Below are positions 22,815 to 33,530 of a stretch of DNA of 39,596 nucleotides, piece by piece. The position numbers were made by a program, and so were the translations under genes. Position 1 is the first letter of the stretch. Every line of letters starts with the position of its first letter. This stretch comes from Xenoacremonium recifei (taxonomy: Eukaryota > Ascomycota > Sordariomycetes > Hypocreales > Nectriaceae): assembly GCA_012184525.1 (NCBI GenBank), contig WOFQ01000122.1, forward strand, positions 1 to 39,596, in the 5' to 3' direction. The notes under the pieces were generated by a model. The model was not told where the DNA came from. It made no database searches and was given only the letters and a program-made list of their open reading frames with translations.

Positions 22815-23807
22815 TTATATACTCTGCACGAAATCCCGTATGAGCGTTGCGATCTCATATGGTTTTTCCATCGGCGACCAATGTGCCGATTCAATTATGA
22901 CCTCCTTCAAGTGAGGGACAAGGCCTTGGCCCTTGGCTGGGTCCATCATTTCAGGCACACAAACAGAGTCCTGAGTGCAAACGACGAATAAAAGAGGGAC
23001 TGTGATGGTGTAATCCTCTTTTGAGATGGTGGAATCCGACGCTGATTGTATGTTCGAAGCTGTTGCTTTGTACATCTGTAAAGCTGCAGCAAATCCGTCG
23101 GCCTTAAATTGTTGTATGAACTGGTCTTTCCATTTTCGCTGAAGGGCGTATGCTTTCAATGGCACGTTTTCCTTGCCTATAAGAAACTTTCGCATAGCGT
23201 TTGGAACACAAAACATCTTTCGCATCCAGTCTTCAGTATCCCCGTGCAAAACTTCCCACATCCTCTCCAAGTTCTCCTCAATTACTTTAGGAGCATCAGG
23301 CGCCGTCAGAAACTCCCAGTAGGCAAATTGCGGATATCCTAGTGCTGCCTCAGTGAATTTGTTTACGGCACAAAGATCGAAAGGCTGGCTTGACGGAACC
23401 ATGTAACCCGTGTTGAGTAAAACAACGCCACGGAAGAACTCGCGATGATGCAGATATGTGCGTTGGGCAAGCGCACTACCCCAATCGTGGCCGATGATGA
23501 CTACTGACCCTGCGTTCTCAGCCTTTAGAATATCTACAAGGTCGTTGGCTTGATCTTTGTATGCGTAGAGTCTTGTGTCCTCTGGTTTGTCGGTTCCCGC
23601 GTACCCCAAGCAATCAGGAATGATAATCTTGTTAGGAAGATCGGCGAGCGCGTCGACGACATCAGACCAGAGATGCGCAGAGTCAGGAAATCCGTGAATA
23701 AAGAACAAAGTAAGTTGTTGTTCGGTAACTACCTCTGATGCAGATACATAATATGTGTACTTGAGAGATCGCTCCGTAATAACTGTCTTTTTGAAGAATT
23801 TGTCCAT
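22815..23807 (-). CDS. Epoxide-hydrolase-like alpha/beta hydrolase
   Basis: Single exon of 330 residues from the ATG at 23807; another in-frame ATG at 23849 would add 14. The fold signatures are HGFPDSAHLW (38-47, oxyanion HGFPD) and the nucleophile elbow GHDWGS with Asp108. A lid region with PQFAYWEF follows. The acid candidate is Asp in VVCTQDSV, and the catalytic His is in ESAHWSPMEKP. An Asp nucleophile inside GHDWG is typical of epoxide hydrolases and haloalkane dehalogenases rather than esterases. It is therefore likely to open an epoxide to a diol. It is divergent from a FAD monooxygenase of a class known to epoxidise prenyl double bonds, which suggests consecutive steps (inference). 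Confidence 0.87.
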   Translation of the reverse strand: MDKFFKKTVITERSLKYTYYVSASEVVTEQQLTLFFIHGFPDSAHLWSDVVDALADLPNKIIIPDCLGYAGTDKPEDTRLYAYKDQANDLVDILKAENAGSVVIIGHDWGSALAQRTYLHHREFFRGVVLLNTGYMVPSSQPFDLCAVNKFTEAALGYPQFAYWEFLTAPDAPKVIEENLERMWEVLHGDTEDWMRKMFCVPNAMRKFLIGKENVPLKAYALQRKWKDQFIQQFKADGFAAALQMYKATASNIQSASDSTISKEDYTITVPLLFVVCTQDSVCVPEMMDPAKGQGLVPHLKEVIIESAHWSPMEKPYEIATLIRDFVQSI

Positions 23808-24435
23808 TATGGGGATACTAACCAAGATACCAGAAGTTGCAAATTGCATCTGGAGGCCGAGCTCTTGGAATCTTATACACCCAGACAATAAGAAGATTTA
23901 CACCCTGAAATTCGCTATTCCCTGGTCATGTTTCGTTACTGCAGCGGCTGCATCGGACCGAAGTTGATTGAGCGAGCGCAGCAATTCCGAGAAGTAAGTG
24001 ACCTAGTTAAATCAATGCCGTGGAATGATCCAATTGACGTGCCGTCGATAGGGATCTGCATATGCAGGTACTGGGGGAAATTTGAGCGGTCTGAAGTTCC
24101 GGTTGTTCGTTGTGAGCTGTAGGGGGTCGGGCCGCATCTCCGAACCAACCGGAGATATTTCCGAAGTTTGACTCCAACCAAGAACTCCAGAATCAGACTG
24201 AGGCGCGTCTTCCGAACTATCTGGCTGAAATCCGAGACTTTGTGGAGTCATCCAGATTGCGGGTGCTCCCCAGGATTACAGGTCTAGGGGTTCTTGGTAA
24301 ATTGATCGTATCAAAGGGGCGCCCTAATAGAAGTTGGCGAGGATATAATATATGACTTCCGTTCCCTTGGCTTGGACATTTCTCCCAAGATCTCACCATC
24401 ACTCCCCAAATCGATAGCCATTACGACTAATCAAT
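23808..24435. other. Divergent promoter, epoxide hydrolase / FAD monooxygenase
   Basis: About 630 bases. It lacks the six-spacer dyad found elsewhere. It does hold a perfect ATCTCCG-N7-CGGAGAT inverted repeat (24136-24156), plus TCGG-N9-CCGA and CGG-N8-CCG combinations around it. Confidence 0.5.
24136..24156. promoter_or_regulatory. Inverted repeat ATCTCCG-N7-CGGAGAT
   Basis: Seven-base perfect arms in the divergent promoter of the epoxide hydrolase and FAD monooxygenase. A related CTCCG-N5-CGGAG repeat lies in the BVMO 2 promoter (35496-35518). It may be a second Zn2Cys6 site type with outward-facing triplets. Confidence 0.4.
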
Positions 24436-27084
24436 ATGGGTTCCAAAAGCAACTTCAAAGTCATCATTGCAGGTGGCAGCATCACTGGCTTGACATTGGC
24501 CAACATGCTACAACTGTACGACATCGACTTCGTTGTTCTTGAATCGTACCCCGATATTGCGCCTCAGGTCGGCGCAAGTATCGGCCTATTACCTCATGGT
24601 AATAGGATCATGGACCAATTGGGCTTATACCAGAAGATTTTGGACCTTTGCCCTCCTCTTGACTCGTTCCATTTTCGCGATCAGACCGGCAACATAATAT
24701 GCGAATTTCGTGGTATGAACCACTCAATGCAAGAGAGGTAAGACACCAATTCAAGGAGGAGAATAGTATAGTTCTCATTTCATGATCAAATAGACACGGG
24801 TATGGAATTACGTTCCTTGATCGCCAAATGGTGCTCCAAGTGCTATACAACAACGTTCGCGATAAGACTAAGGTGCTCACTAAGAAGCGAGTCAATAGAG
24901 TAGAGGAGTCTGGTGACGGAGTCGTTGTTACAACGACCGATGGTTCTACTTATTCTGGAGATATTTTGGTTGGAGCAGATGGAATACACAGCACTGTAAG
25001 AGGAGAAATGTGGAGGATGGCAAATGAGATGTCTCCTGGATGGATTCCTTCAGACGAGCACTCTTGTAAGTCTACTCAGCCCAAATTCATCCACTCTGCA
25101 TTCTTACGCAATCCAGGTGTTCCCTGCGACTATGGCTGCGTTTTCGGAATATCAAAGCCTTGCGGCATCGAGCCGGGTTCGTCCAACTCGGTGTTTCGGA
25201 AGCATGAGTCTTATGTTGTCAATGGAGGTCCTGGAGGACGTGCCTACTGGTTCTATTTCTTCAAACTGGCCCAACGTGCTTACGGCGATGACATCCCAAC
25301 CTATACCAAAGCAGACGAGGCGAGAGTACTTGCCGAACGACAAAACGACAACATCACCCCGTCAATCAAGTTCAAGGATCTTCTGGATAACAAAATCTCA
25401 TCAGTCTTAGTACCGTTGCAGGAGTACGTCTTCAGAAAGTGGTACTTCAGGCGAATTATCACGATCGGCGACGCGGCCCACAAGGTAAGCAATTTCAGCA
25501 TAGCCGTGATGGAAATCGATTAACGCTTAAATTAGTTTCACCCTATTGCGGGACATGGCGGCAATGCATGTATTGAGTCAGCGGCCGCATTAGTCAATAC
25601 ACTTCACAAGGTTCTTCTTGCGAACAGAAACGGCCCCAAGCCCACTTTGCAACAGATCGAGCAAGTCTTTGCTACGACTCAGTCCATCCGACAAGCTAGG
25701 GCAACCACTCTAAAAGAGCATTCGCACGAACAACAACGCACCGAGCTACTCGATACCCCAGTCCATCATCTCGCGGCCTTCTACTTGCTGCCTCTCACTG
25801 ACATGGAAGACGTCACCTTCAACTTCTCACGCAACATGCCACTTGCCGAGAAGCTTGATAGTCCCAAACTGGGTCCGAAGGCGAGACTCATACCTTATAA
25901 GGACGAGCTTCTTAGTGTTCCAGCACCGAGAGGTAACATGAAGTGGTGTTTTATTGGATTCTACTTGCTTGTTGCTGCGTTAGTTCACTATGGCATGTGG
26001 ATTCGATCTGCCTCTTGGGGCCTCGGATCGCATTTGGGAGCAATTGTGGAGACCGGCAACTTTACTTATGATTCAACCTTTCCCTTGAAGCGCAAATATA
26101 TTGGGATAAAACCAATTGATGATTACTTGGTTTTTCTAGCTGCCGCTTATATGCCCGGATTGAACAACTGGGCTCCCGAGTTTGGCATTCTGCAGATGTA
26201 CTTCCTAGGAATGCTCATTCAGCCTATTACGATTTGGTCCGTGGAAGCTTATAGGAAACGCAATTCCTTAACTCCTTTATCACTGTTAGTTATCATGCCT
26301 CCTACCGTTCGGTCATTTTGCTTATGCGTTCTTTAGCATTACAATTTGGTTCACTCTAGTTCAATGGGCCGGTGTTGGCATCTATATGCCAATCTACTAT
26401 GCGGTCTATACCTGGATCTCAGAGCAAGAGACATACTGGTGGCCTCTCAACCGAGAAGTCCGGTTCCAAGCTGCTCGATCTCTTATCTGGGCTGTCATGC
26501 TGGGGTATGCTGTGCCAACCGTTCTCATGTTCTTACCGTGGAAAGATCCTTTTGTGATACAAAACTTTGAGGCTCTGTGGCAGGTATCCCCAATGCTGGT
26601 GCCACTGATCTGTGGGATCCTCGGATACATCTATACCAGCCGACATAATTCGACACGAACCGCGCCAAAGGCTAAGCACTCATTTCCGGATATGCCGCAT
26701 CTCCAAACACTCTATGTCGTTTCTGGGATCTTGGGGATGGTACTACACATATTGTGTTTGGTAAAAATACTGAAGTCCCCTGATTTGAGCCTGAAGTCTG
26801 TCTTTTGGCCTGACTTCTCGGCTCAAGCGAAGACTTTTGGGCAGGGCCTTCGGTCCCTGTTTCTGGTAGACTTTTGGGGATTCGAAATTGCTACATACGT
26901 CTGGGTATGTATGGCTGCATGGGATTTAAACCGAATGGGACGGGCAGCTGTTGACGTGAGCCAATTTTCATTCTTCGTTGCTATGGGCTATGTCATTCTC
27001 GGCCCTGGCGCCACGATGTCTGCAGTTTGGTACTGGAGAGAGAACGCTCTGGCCAGGACCTTATTCACTCGGGGATTGAACTAG
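24436..27084 (+). CDS. FAD-dependent monooxygenase fused to a multi-TM C-terminal domain
   Basis: Five exons, 24436-24737, 24794-25065, 25117-25484, 25536-26284 and 26337-27084, encode 812 residues. Residues 1-430 form a PaxM-like group A flavin monooxygenase: IIAGGSITGLTLA (FAD Rossmann), LVGADGIHSTVR (DG motif) and ITIGDAAHKFHP (GD motif, about 305-316), then GHGGN. Residues 449-812 contain about eight or nine TM helices, and this domain resembles no soluble partner. In meroterpenoid pathways, related flavoenzymes epoxidise the terminal alkene of a prenyl chain at the membrane. The 51-nt intron 2 (25066-25116) is in frame and could be retained; I removed it because of its GTAAGT donor and better match to the family. 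It is divergent from the epoxide hydrolase. Domain identity is firm; the reaction is inferred. Confidence 0.86.
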
Positions 27085-27938
27085 AGACAGAAATTTCCTA
27101 TGTCACTACTTCAGCTAGCTAGCACTGCTTTCTTTTTCATTCTATGGTAAGACAGTAAGGTGAATTGTTGCCGGCTCACCGAGTTATTATTATGGGGTGT
27201 TGCCAATTGGGAGAATATATTGTTGAAACTCGTCTAGGTCCTTCTGGAAGATTCCTCATTCTATTTAGACGGGTATATCATTTTTTCCCATTACTGAAGA
27301 CTCTGTGGACTTCGACTATTTGAGAGCTAATGTTCGATGCGGCGATCACAAATGATTTACATCCGATTTCCTGTAGTCCTTATCATGCTCATTTGTTTGT
27401 ATTGGCAAGCACATACCCTTTTTCCTCTTTCTTGGACGCTTCTATTAGATGTTTAGTCTGATCACGTTTCAATTCAACGTCTTAGCATAGAGAAGAAGTC
27501 TCACCGTAGCCAGGGAACCTCTATTTTCCATATGACGCTGGGAGTGATACCTATGAAATATAGCATCAGAATAAGTAATAGGCTTGAGATCTTGTATATA
27601 ATCAAAACCATTGTTCTAAATTCGTGCAAGAACAAGAAGAGCTTCATGCCTTATGTCGCCTATTCAATTCTTACAAAAGAAAAGATGTTCAGGATTATTA
27701 GTCTTGATACCCAAAGCCCAGTGCAGGTACGTAAGACTCCGGACTCTGAATCAGGCACATATGTTATATGTGTAGTAGAATTCACCATATCTTACTCATG
27801 CATCCCCAAGCCTTTATCGAACGTTCTGTTGATTCTCCATCAAGATTAATAACGTGCTAAGAACAGTTTGTACCGTGTTCCTTTATAACTTCCATCCTTA
27901 TGTCTTAAAGGTCGGAACACTTTTATCCAAGTAATCAG
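27085..27938. other. Convergent 3' intergenic region
   Basis: About 850 AT-rich bases between the 3' ends of the FAD monooxygenase and regulator 3. A 105-codon open frame (27532-27849) has no domain and sits where two 3' UTRs meet, so I do not call it a gene. Confidence 0.5.
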
Positions 27939-30224
27939 CTATGTCAAACTGGATATGAAAGGTTCCGATGGTACAAGATCAACTACAGACTCAAATCCAG
28001 TTGACGAAAAGACACTTGTCGTCATGTTAGGGTCAAAACAATCCCACACAATATCTGAGCCCATGATCGTCCCAAAAGAGCCGTCGTGAATATTGTTTGA
28101 TGTTGAGCAAGGATCCACAGGGTGTTGTATAGCTGGAGCATGGTGGGCTGAGGAATCCATGGAGTCTCGACGTATTGGAAAGACCATTGCAAAGAGCGGA
28201 CCACTCCCACAAATGGATCTGAGGGAATCAAGCATTCGTGCTATTATCGGGAAATGGGGCTGTACTGATTCCATACTTTGGATCAGTTGTCGGAGCCAGA
28301 TCATCTGGTCTTGCACTTCGTAAAGGGTGGGCGTCTCTTTGAAATGATGGACCATCTCGGTGGCAGCCACCACAGCATTATCCAACATGATTGACGGTAT
28401 CTTCTCGATGCCAAATGCTTCTCTATAGGTGACCACCAGACGGGCGATGCGCAGTGCGTGTTGGTAGATTAATACGTCCTTGTCATCGGGAGACGCGGGG
28501 TATCTGTCGCTGGTCATCTGGGAGTACCTCCTTTTTCTATCCTTTTTTGGTCTAGCCAAGGCTCGTCGCAAGAGTATCTGCACTTTACAATATTGAGTGT
28601 GCAATCCGTATCCAGCAAGATCCATATCTGTAAGATGATTCTCGTTGTAGCTGAGCTCTGGTGGGAGGCCGTCATACCACTGCTCGATCTGCCTTAACAA
28701 CTTCCGCAATAACAAGGACCGATCAGACTCGCTTGTGTCCTTCTCGTTGAGAATATGGGAGATTTCAGCCATAGGGACGCAAAGACCAACCCAGGCGTTT
28801 AGCCACGACGAGTCTGACTTCCTGTCCGCCTTACAGCGAGACGCAGCAACGTTCATGACGGAAATGGGAATAGAGCTTGGCCTACCGAGGTACAGTGTCC
28901 ACACCCCTTCGTATACGACGCAGGCTGACAAGAGCGCATATGCAAGATCGCTTTGTTTGGTCAATTCCTCGGTTTCTTTTGAGGGGCCTACTGTGCTTGC
29001 GAGTTCATGCAGACCCAGATCAGATAACATTCGAGACGCCACGCCTGTGTCGAGATCCATAGTTAACTAACAGCATCAGGAAGATGAAACTGCGATTACA
29101 TACCACAGAACATCCATCCTGGTCGGTCATTGCCTTGAGTAACTTCAAATTCGCTGAGGAGTAAAAATCCCTGGAGGTTCGCTGGCGTTGGTTCTGACAT
29201 GGCTTTCAGGACTTCATTTTTGGCCAGTTCGCAGTATCTGGCGCCCAGAGCTCGCACGGACTTTGAAGTGCTCAATCTTGTACCGCATGCCAACATGGCA
29301 TTTTCAAGAAACTCGGAGTACCAACGAGGGTCGCTCCGACTTGCTCGATGAGCCATGAATGATGGCTTGTTGACGATATCAACCCACAGTGACTGATACC
29401 GAAAAAAAGACCGAAGCAGATTCTCTCGCAATCGGGGGGAGTACAGGTCGAGATCAATCCCAACTGCATCAACTTCGCGGATGGGAGTAAGTCGAGTATC
29501 ATCGCCAGGGGATACGACATGCGGGTGGGAGGTAGCACCGTAGAAGCTTGGTGACTTGCCTCTATCGCTTTCTGGTGAGCCTATATGAGTCATTCCTGGG
29601 ATCGACGAAGTCTGATGTGGACTATGACAGGATTGTGACAGAGCTGGATCACCCGAGTCGTTGTTCGTCGGTTGTCCTTTCCCTCTCCAATTCCCAAATT
29701 GTGAGGTACTAGAAATTCACAGTCAGTCATCGACATCGAGCCATCACGCCGCTTCGCTTCTCAGTATCAAACGTACTCGGGACTACCTGACAGCACAATC
29801 TCCTCAGCAAGAGTCGCCGAGCCCTCCTCGTTGGCTGCTACAGCTAGCCTGCCACCCTTGCTTTGGTTCAGGGCCTCGAGCGTCTCAATGCGTTGCTGAA
29901 GTTTATCCACAATCTTCCTACTGATGGACCTGATTCCGGTTGGTCAGCAACGCATCTATGACACCTTCGGCGAGAGCAGCAAACCTTCTTCCATCTGACA
30001 AAGGATCTAAGAAGCACTTCTGTCCAGCGCGCCGACAAGGACCACAACCCTCGCCTTTGGGAACTGATTGCGCATCGCACTAACAAGCCAGGGTCAAAAT
30101 GATCCAAGAGCGGGAAGGGGAAAGGACAACTTACCTTCACTTTGCGTAGCCTACAGCTCTGGCAAGCAACTGCGGCACGATGGATCGTACCCGTTGATGA
30201 CGAGGCTTTAGATCGATCAACCAT
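27939..30224 (-). CDS. Zn2Cys6 transcription factor 3 with fungal-specific TF domain
   Basis: Five exons on the minus strand, 30224-30135, 30079-29985, 29929-29777, 29708-29104 and 29044-27939, encode 682 residues. The first intron splits the zinc cluster; splicing gives Cys at 21, 24, 31, 42, 45 and 52 (ACQSCRLRKVKCD...GCGPCRRAGQKC). A coiled-coil-like helix (about 64-82, KIVDKLQQRIETLEAL) follows, as in dimeric factors that read spaced CGG dyads. The fungal TF domain spans about 170-480, with the typical LLSEFEVTQGNDRPGWMFCG and LYLGRPSSI segments. Its own promoter carries two perfect TCGG-N6-CCGA dyads and CreA-type sites, so it is the best candidate for an autoregulated pathway activator (inference). 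Confidence 0.88.
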
Positions 30225-30380
30225 GAGTCACAACCTTAAGACGTTAAATGAAGACCAAGAATCGCATAAGCTGTACGCATAAGATCTTGCAGATGGGCAA
30301 CTCCAATAGCAAAATCTTGATCTGGGAGACGTTGACAGTTCCTTTGCAAAAATTGCCGCCGGAGACTGACGCCCCCGGTT

Positions 30381-30403
30381 ACCCCGCGGGGTACCCCACG
30401 GGG
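30381..30403. promoter_or_regulatory. Tandem CCCCGCGGGG / CCCCACGGGG with CreA-type sites
   Basis: Two near-identical blocks, ACCCCGCGGGGT and ACCCCACGGGG, lie back to back about 160 bp upstream of regulator 3. They contain GCGGGG on both strands and GTGGGG on the minus strand, matching the CreA consensus SYGGRG. Confidence 0.4.
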
Positions 30404-30432
30404 CTGTGCAAGAGCGAGGCTAAGAGAAGGTT

Positions 30433-30446
30433 TCGGCGAACGCCGA
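30433..30446. promoter_or_regulatory. Candidate Zn2Cys6 site TCGG-N6-CCGA (regulator 3 promoter, proximal)
   Basis: Perfect dyad TCGG-CGAACG-CCGA about 210 bp upstream of the regulator 3 start. The same CGAAC spacer recurs at 30623 and 34891. Confidence 0.65.
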
Positions 30447-30622
30447 GAGGGATCGTTGGAGCAGTGACACCCCTGCTCTACTCTGGGCGACGTGTCGAGG
30501 ATCAACAATCCTAAACCGGCTGTCTGGGTCTTCGCAGGTAGCCCGCATGATGCATGTTGCGAGTCTTTAACAGAACACGGGATTCACTCACTGCAGATTG
30601 TCTCAGACGGAGTACATTACTA

Positions 30623-30636
30623 TCGGCGAACACCGA
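30623..30636. promoter_or_regulatory. Candidate Zn2Cys6 site TCGG-N6-CCGA (regulator 3 promoter, distal)
   Basis: Perfect dyad TCGG-CGAACA-CCGA about 400 bp upstream of regulator 3 and 860 bp upstream of BVMO 1. Confidence 0.6.
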
Positions 30637-31264
30637 AGCAGCTGCTCGGCCCGGCAACTTAACTGCACACATGCCCTTCCTGGTACGGGTTAGGTGCTAT
30701 CATTAGTTCCTTTACCCCGCTCTTGAGATGTCATTATAGCCCGAGGATTTGCTGCCTGCACACATCACATGGAAGAATGAAGTTCCATTCTTCAATGCCG
30801 AGAAACTCTGGAATGGTAGAAGCGGGCTCTGCATCCCTAGAAGCCCTTGAGTACTAGGAACTAGATATAGTTGCGTAAACATGAAGTGTTTGCTCCGTCT
30901 CCAGCTACGGCTTTTTTTTCTTTTCCGTGTCCTTTTCATGGCTAAAGTCAACGTAATTGTCTCTGCGTCTTTTCCTTTCACCACTATTTTGTCCATGATG
31001 CCCATTTGCGACCACAACACGAAACACGTCAAGAATGATAACTAGAACTTGATCATTAACAGAGAGGAACATCGCTAGGGGTTGGGAGCCAGTGGGGTTT
31101 CCCGATAACCCTCTAGAAGTGAACCCGAAGTACGGCAGATCGGAAATACGTTTCATATTTGCCGAGCAATTCCTTAGGGGCCAGTTTTTTCGGTCAGCTA
31201 CAGCCTTCGGAAATACCACAGCGACCTGAATGAAACAGAGGACCTTCTAGTGCCGGTTCCTCGG

Positions 31265-31278
31265 CCGGCTTATGCCGA
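31265..31278. promoter_or_regulatory. Near-perfect Zn2Cys6 dyad CCGG-N6-CCGA (BVMO 1 promoter)
   Basis: CCGG-CTTATG-CCGA keeps both CGG triplets and the six-base spacer, about 220 bp upstream of the BVMO 1 ATG. CCTCGG lies immediately before it at 31259-31264. Confidence 0.5.
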
Positions 31279-31495
31279 AGCCGTAGAAGCGCACATCCGG
31301 CCGACGATTCTAGGCGTTAACACATACATTAGTAAAGCGGCATGGAAGCGTGAATTGAGTATGTAGATATTGATCTAGTCTCAAGTCATACACTGTTCTT
31401 GCAACAGAGAGGCTGCCATTTGAAGTAAACTAGACTTGTCGTTCTTTGAATTTTCTATTAGATTTAGCATCGACTTATCTATCTGTCAGCCCAAG

Positions 31496-33277
31496 ATGAC
31501 GAAAACCACCACCAACTATGATGCGATCATTGTCGGATCGGGATTCAGTGGTATCCGGAGTCTATGGGAGTTAGGTCAACTCGGCCTCACGGTGAGGTGC
31601 TTTGAGGCTGGCTCAGACGTGGGCGGTGCATGGTATTGGAATCGATACCCCGGAGCTCGGACAGACAGCGAAGCGTGGGTCTATATTATGAACTTCGTGC
31701 CTGGTATGTCGGATGAGTGGAAGTATCAAGAACGATATCCCTCTCAGGAAGAGGTCCAGCAGTATCTGCGTCGCGTTGTCGGTTAGTCTCACCCTGCTCA
31801 TTTGCCCGACCACCTTACTCTTCCTCCTGAGACGTGCACGTGGTCCTTGCCAACACTTTGGAATGCAGATCGATTCGACTTGCGTAAGCACATCACATTC
31901 AACACCCGCATTGAAGCTGCTCATTATAATGAGTCCCTCCAAATTTGGACCGTCACAGCTGCCAACGGTGTCTCCGCGACCTGCCGTTATTTTCTTCCCG
32001 CTACCGGGCCATTATCGGTTGCTAAAAAGCCTCCTTTCGCTGGTTTGAGTTCTTACTCTGGCGAGTGGTATCAAGCATCGACATGGCCAAAAGAAAAAGT
32101 GGAATTTGCAGGCAAGCGCATTGCTATCATTGGCACTGGAGCCACGGGAGTTCAGATTATCCCCAAACTTGCTCCTATTGCGAAGGAGCTGACAGTCTTC
32201 CAACGTACTCCCAACTTCGTACTTCCTGGGCGAAACTACATTATTGATGAGCACCAATCTGCTGATATCAAGCACAAGTTTGATTCGACGTGGAATTATG
32301 CGACCTCGCACCCCTTCGGCCTGGCCATGTTCCCGTCTGGGAAAACAGTCACGGAAGCTGGGGATGCCGATAAAATCAGACAAATTTTGGACTCCGGCTG
32401 GGAGTCTGGAGGTTTCCATTTTCAGTTCGAGACTTTGGACGACCTATTCACCAACGCAATGTCCAACGAGACTGCTTCTGAGTATCTTCGCCAAAAGATC
32501 CGGGCTATTGTCAAAGATCCGAAGACAGCTGATGTTCTCTGTCCAAAATACCCTTTTCTTTCCAAAAGGCCGCCTTGTGGGCATTTCTATTATGAGACGT
32601 TCAACCGGCCAAACGTGAAACTCGTCGACATCAGCCAAGACACTGTTGAAATGTATGACAAGGGTATTCGAACCAATTCTGGCGGTGAATATGAGTTTGA
32701 TATGATCATCTCTGCATTAGGATTTGACGCCGCAACCGGTGCACTCAGCGAGATGGACGTGAGAGGCTCTCAAAACCAATCTCTTGGAGAATTCTGGGCC
32801 AAGAGAGTCGAAACATTCGCTGGCGTTCTTGTCCCTGGGTTTCCAAACATGTTCCTTGTCGCAGGTCCCCATGTCCCCTTTGGCAACATGCCAGTTGTTG
32901 TGGATCTGGAGGTGAGTTGGGTTGGTAAAACTATTAACTATATGGAGAAAAACAAGTTGGCAACGATCGAGCCTACCGAGACAGCCGTGGCTGCATGGTC
33001 TTCTCATCTGGAAGAGGAGTTTCACTCTACTTTGTTTGCCAAATCGGCTAAGTCGTCTGGATCATGGTTTGTTGGCGCCAACATACCCGGCAAGGCAGCG
33101 AATGTCTTGTTCTATTTTGGAGGTGTTCCAAAGTGGACTGCCTGGCTAGATAAGGAGAAGGACAATGCCTGGGGTAGCATGAAGTTTGGCTCTACTGACG
33201 AAGAGGACACCACTATTGAGAACCCCACGAATCATCATAGCCAAGAGCTTATTGCGAATGTTACCTCGGCTGCATAA
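31496..33277 (+). CDS. Baeyer-Villiger-type flavin monooxygenase 1
   Basis: Two exons, 31496-31781 and 31869-33277, give 564 residues. The intron is 87 nt, longer than the others, and its removal creates VVDRFDLRKHI. Features in order: FAD Rossmann GSGFSG (14-19), GGAWYWNRYPGARTDSE, the BVMO fingerprint region YSGEWYQASTWP (158-169), NADPH Rossmann GTGATG (about 181-186), and SALGFDAATG near the C-terminal third. The fingerprint is normally FxGxxxHxxxW(P/D). Here Phe is Tyr158 and the His is Gln164. The enzyme would insert oxygen next to a ketone to make an ester or lactone using NADPH and O2. The His change could alter coupling or mark a distinct subfamily. It is divergent from regulator 3. 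Confidence 0.9.
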
Positions 33278-33530
33278 GGATATCGCAATGGGCACAAAAC
33301 GTAACCCTTCCAAGTATTGACGGGATTGTACGCTGAATTATGAGAGACTGATGGAGATAGAACAAGGTCGTTCCAAAGTAAAATCATTTTATAGTGTAGA
33401 TATGACAAGATGTTGCACGAGTGAAAGCACGAGTTGAACGGGCTCTGTTTGACTAGGTTAAATAAATAGTTCCTATCTGACCTGTGCTTGTGCCTTGTTC
33501 CCCATTGCTACATACCTCCCCTTCCGCCAG
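33278..33530. other. Convergent 3' intergenic region
   Basis: Short AT-rich stretch between BVMO 1 and the SDR 2 remnant. No gene or repeat was recognised. Confidence 0.45.

Larger units (their letters stand above)
30225..31495. other. Divergent promoter, regulator 3 / BVMO 1
   Basis: About 1.27 kb. Contains CreA-type palindromes (30381-30403), perfect dyads at 30433-30446 and 30623-30636, and a near-perfect dyad at 31265-31278 next to CCTCGG (31259-31264). The middle (30700-31200) holds only unsupported short ORFs on the minus strand. Confidence 0.6.

Noticed and set aside
23808..23888. Longer N terminus for the epoxide-hydrolase-like protein
   Set aside because: The longest frame begins at TTG. 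The ATG at 23849 is possible, but the family alignment is better from 23807.
24436..27084. Two separate genes, monooxygenase and membrane protein
   Set aside because: Exon 4 carries the end of the flavoenzyme and the first TM helices in one uninterrupted frame; no stop, start context or promoter lies between.
27532..27849. 105-codon ORF between convergent genes
   Set aside because: No recognisable domain, an AT-rich 3' UTR setting and no supporting signals.
30712..31219. Minus-strand ORFs in the regulator 3 / BVMO 1 promoter
   Set aside because: Basic, low-complexity products with no domain; they overlap each other in different frames.
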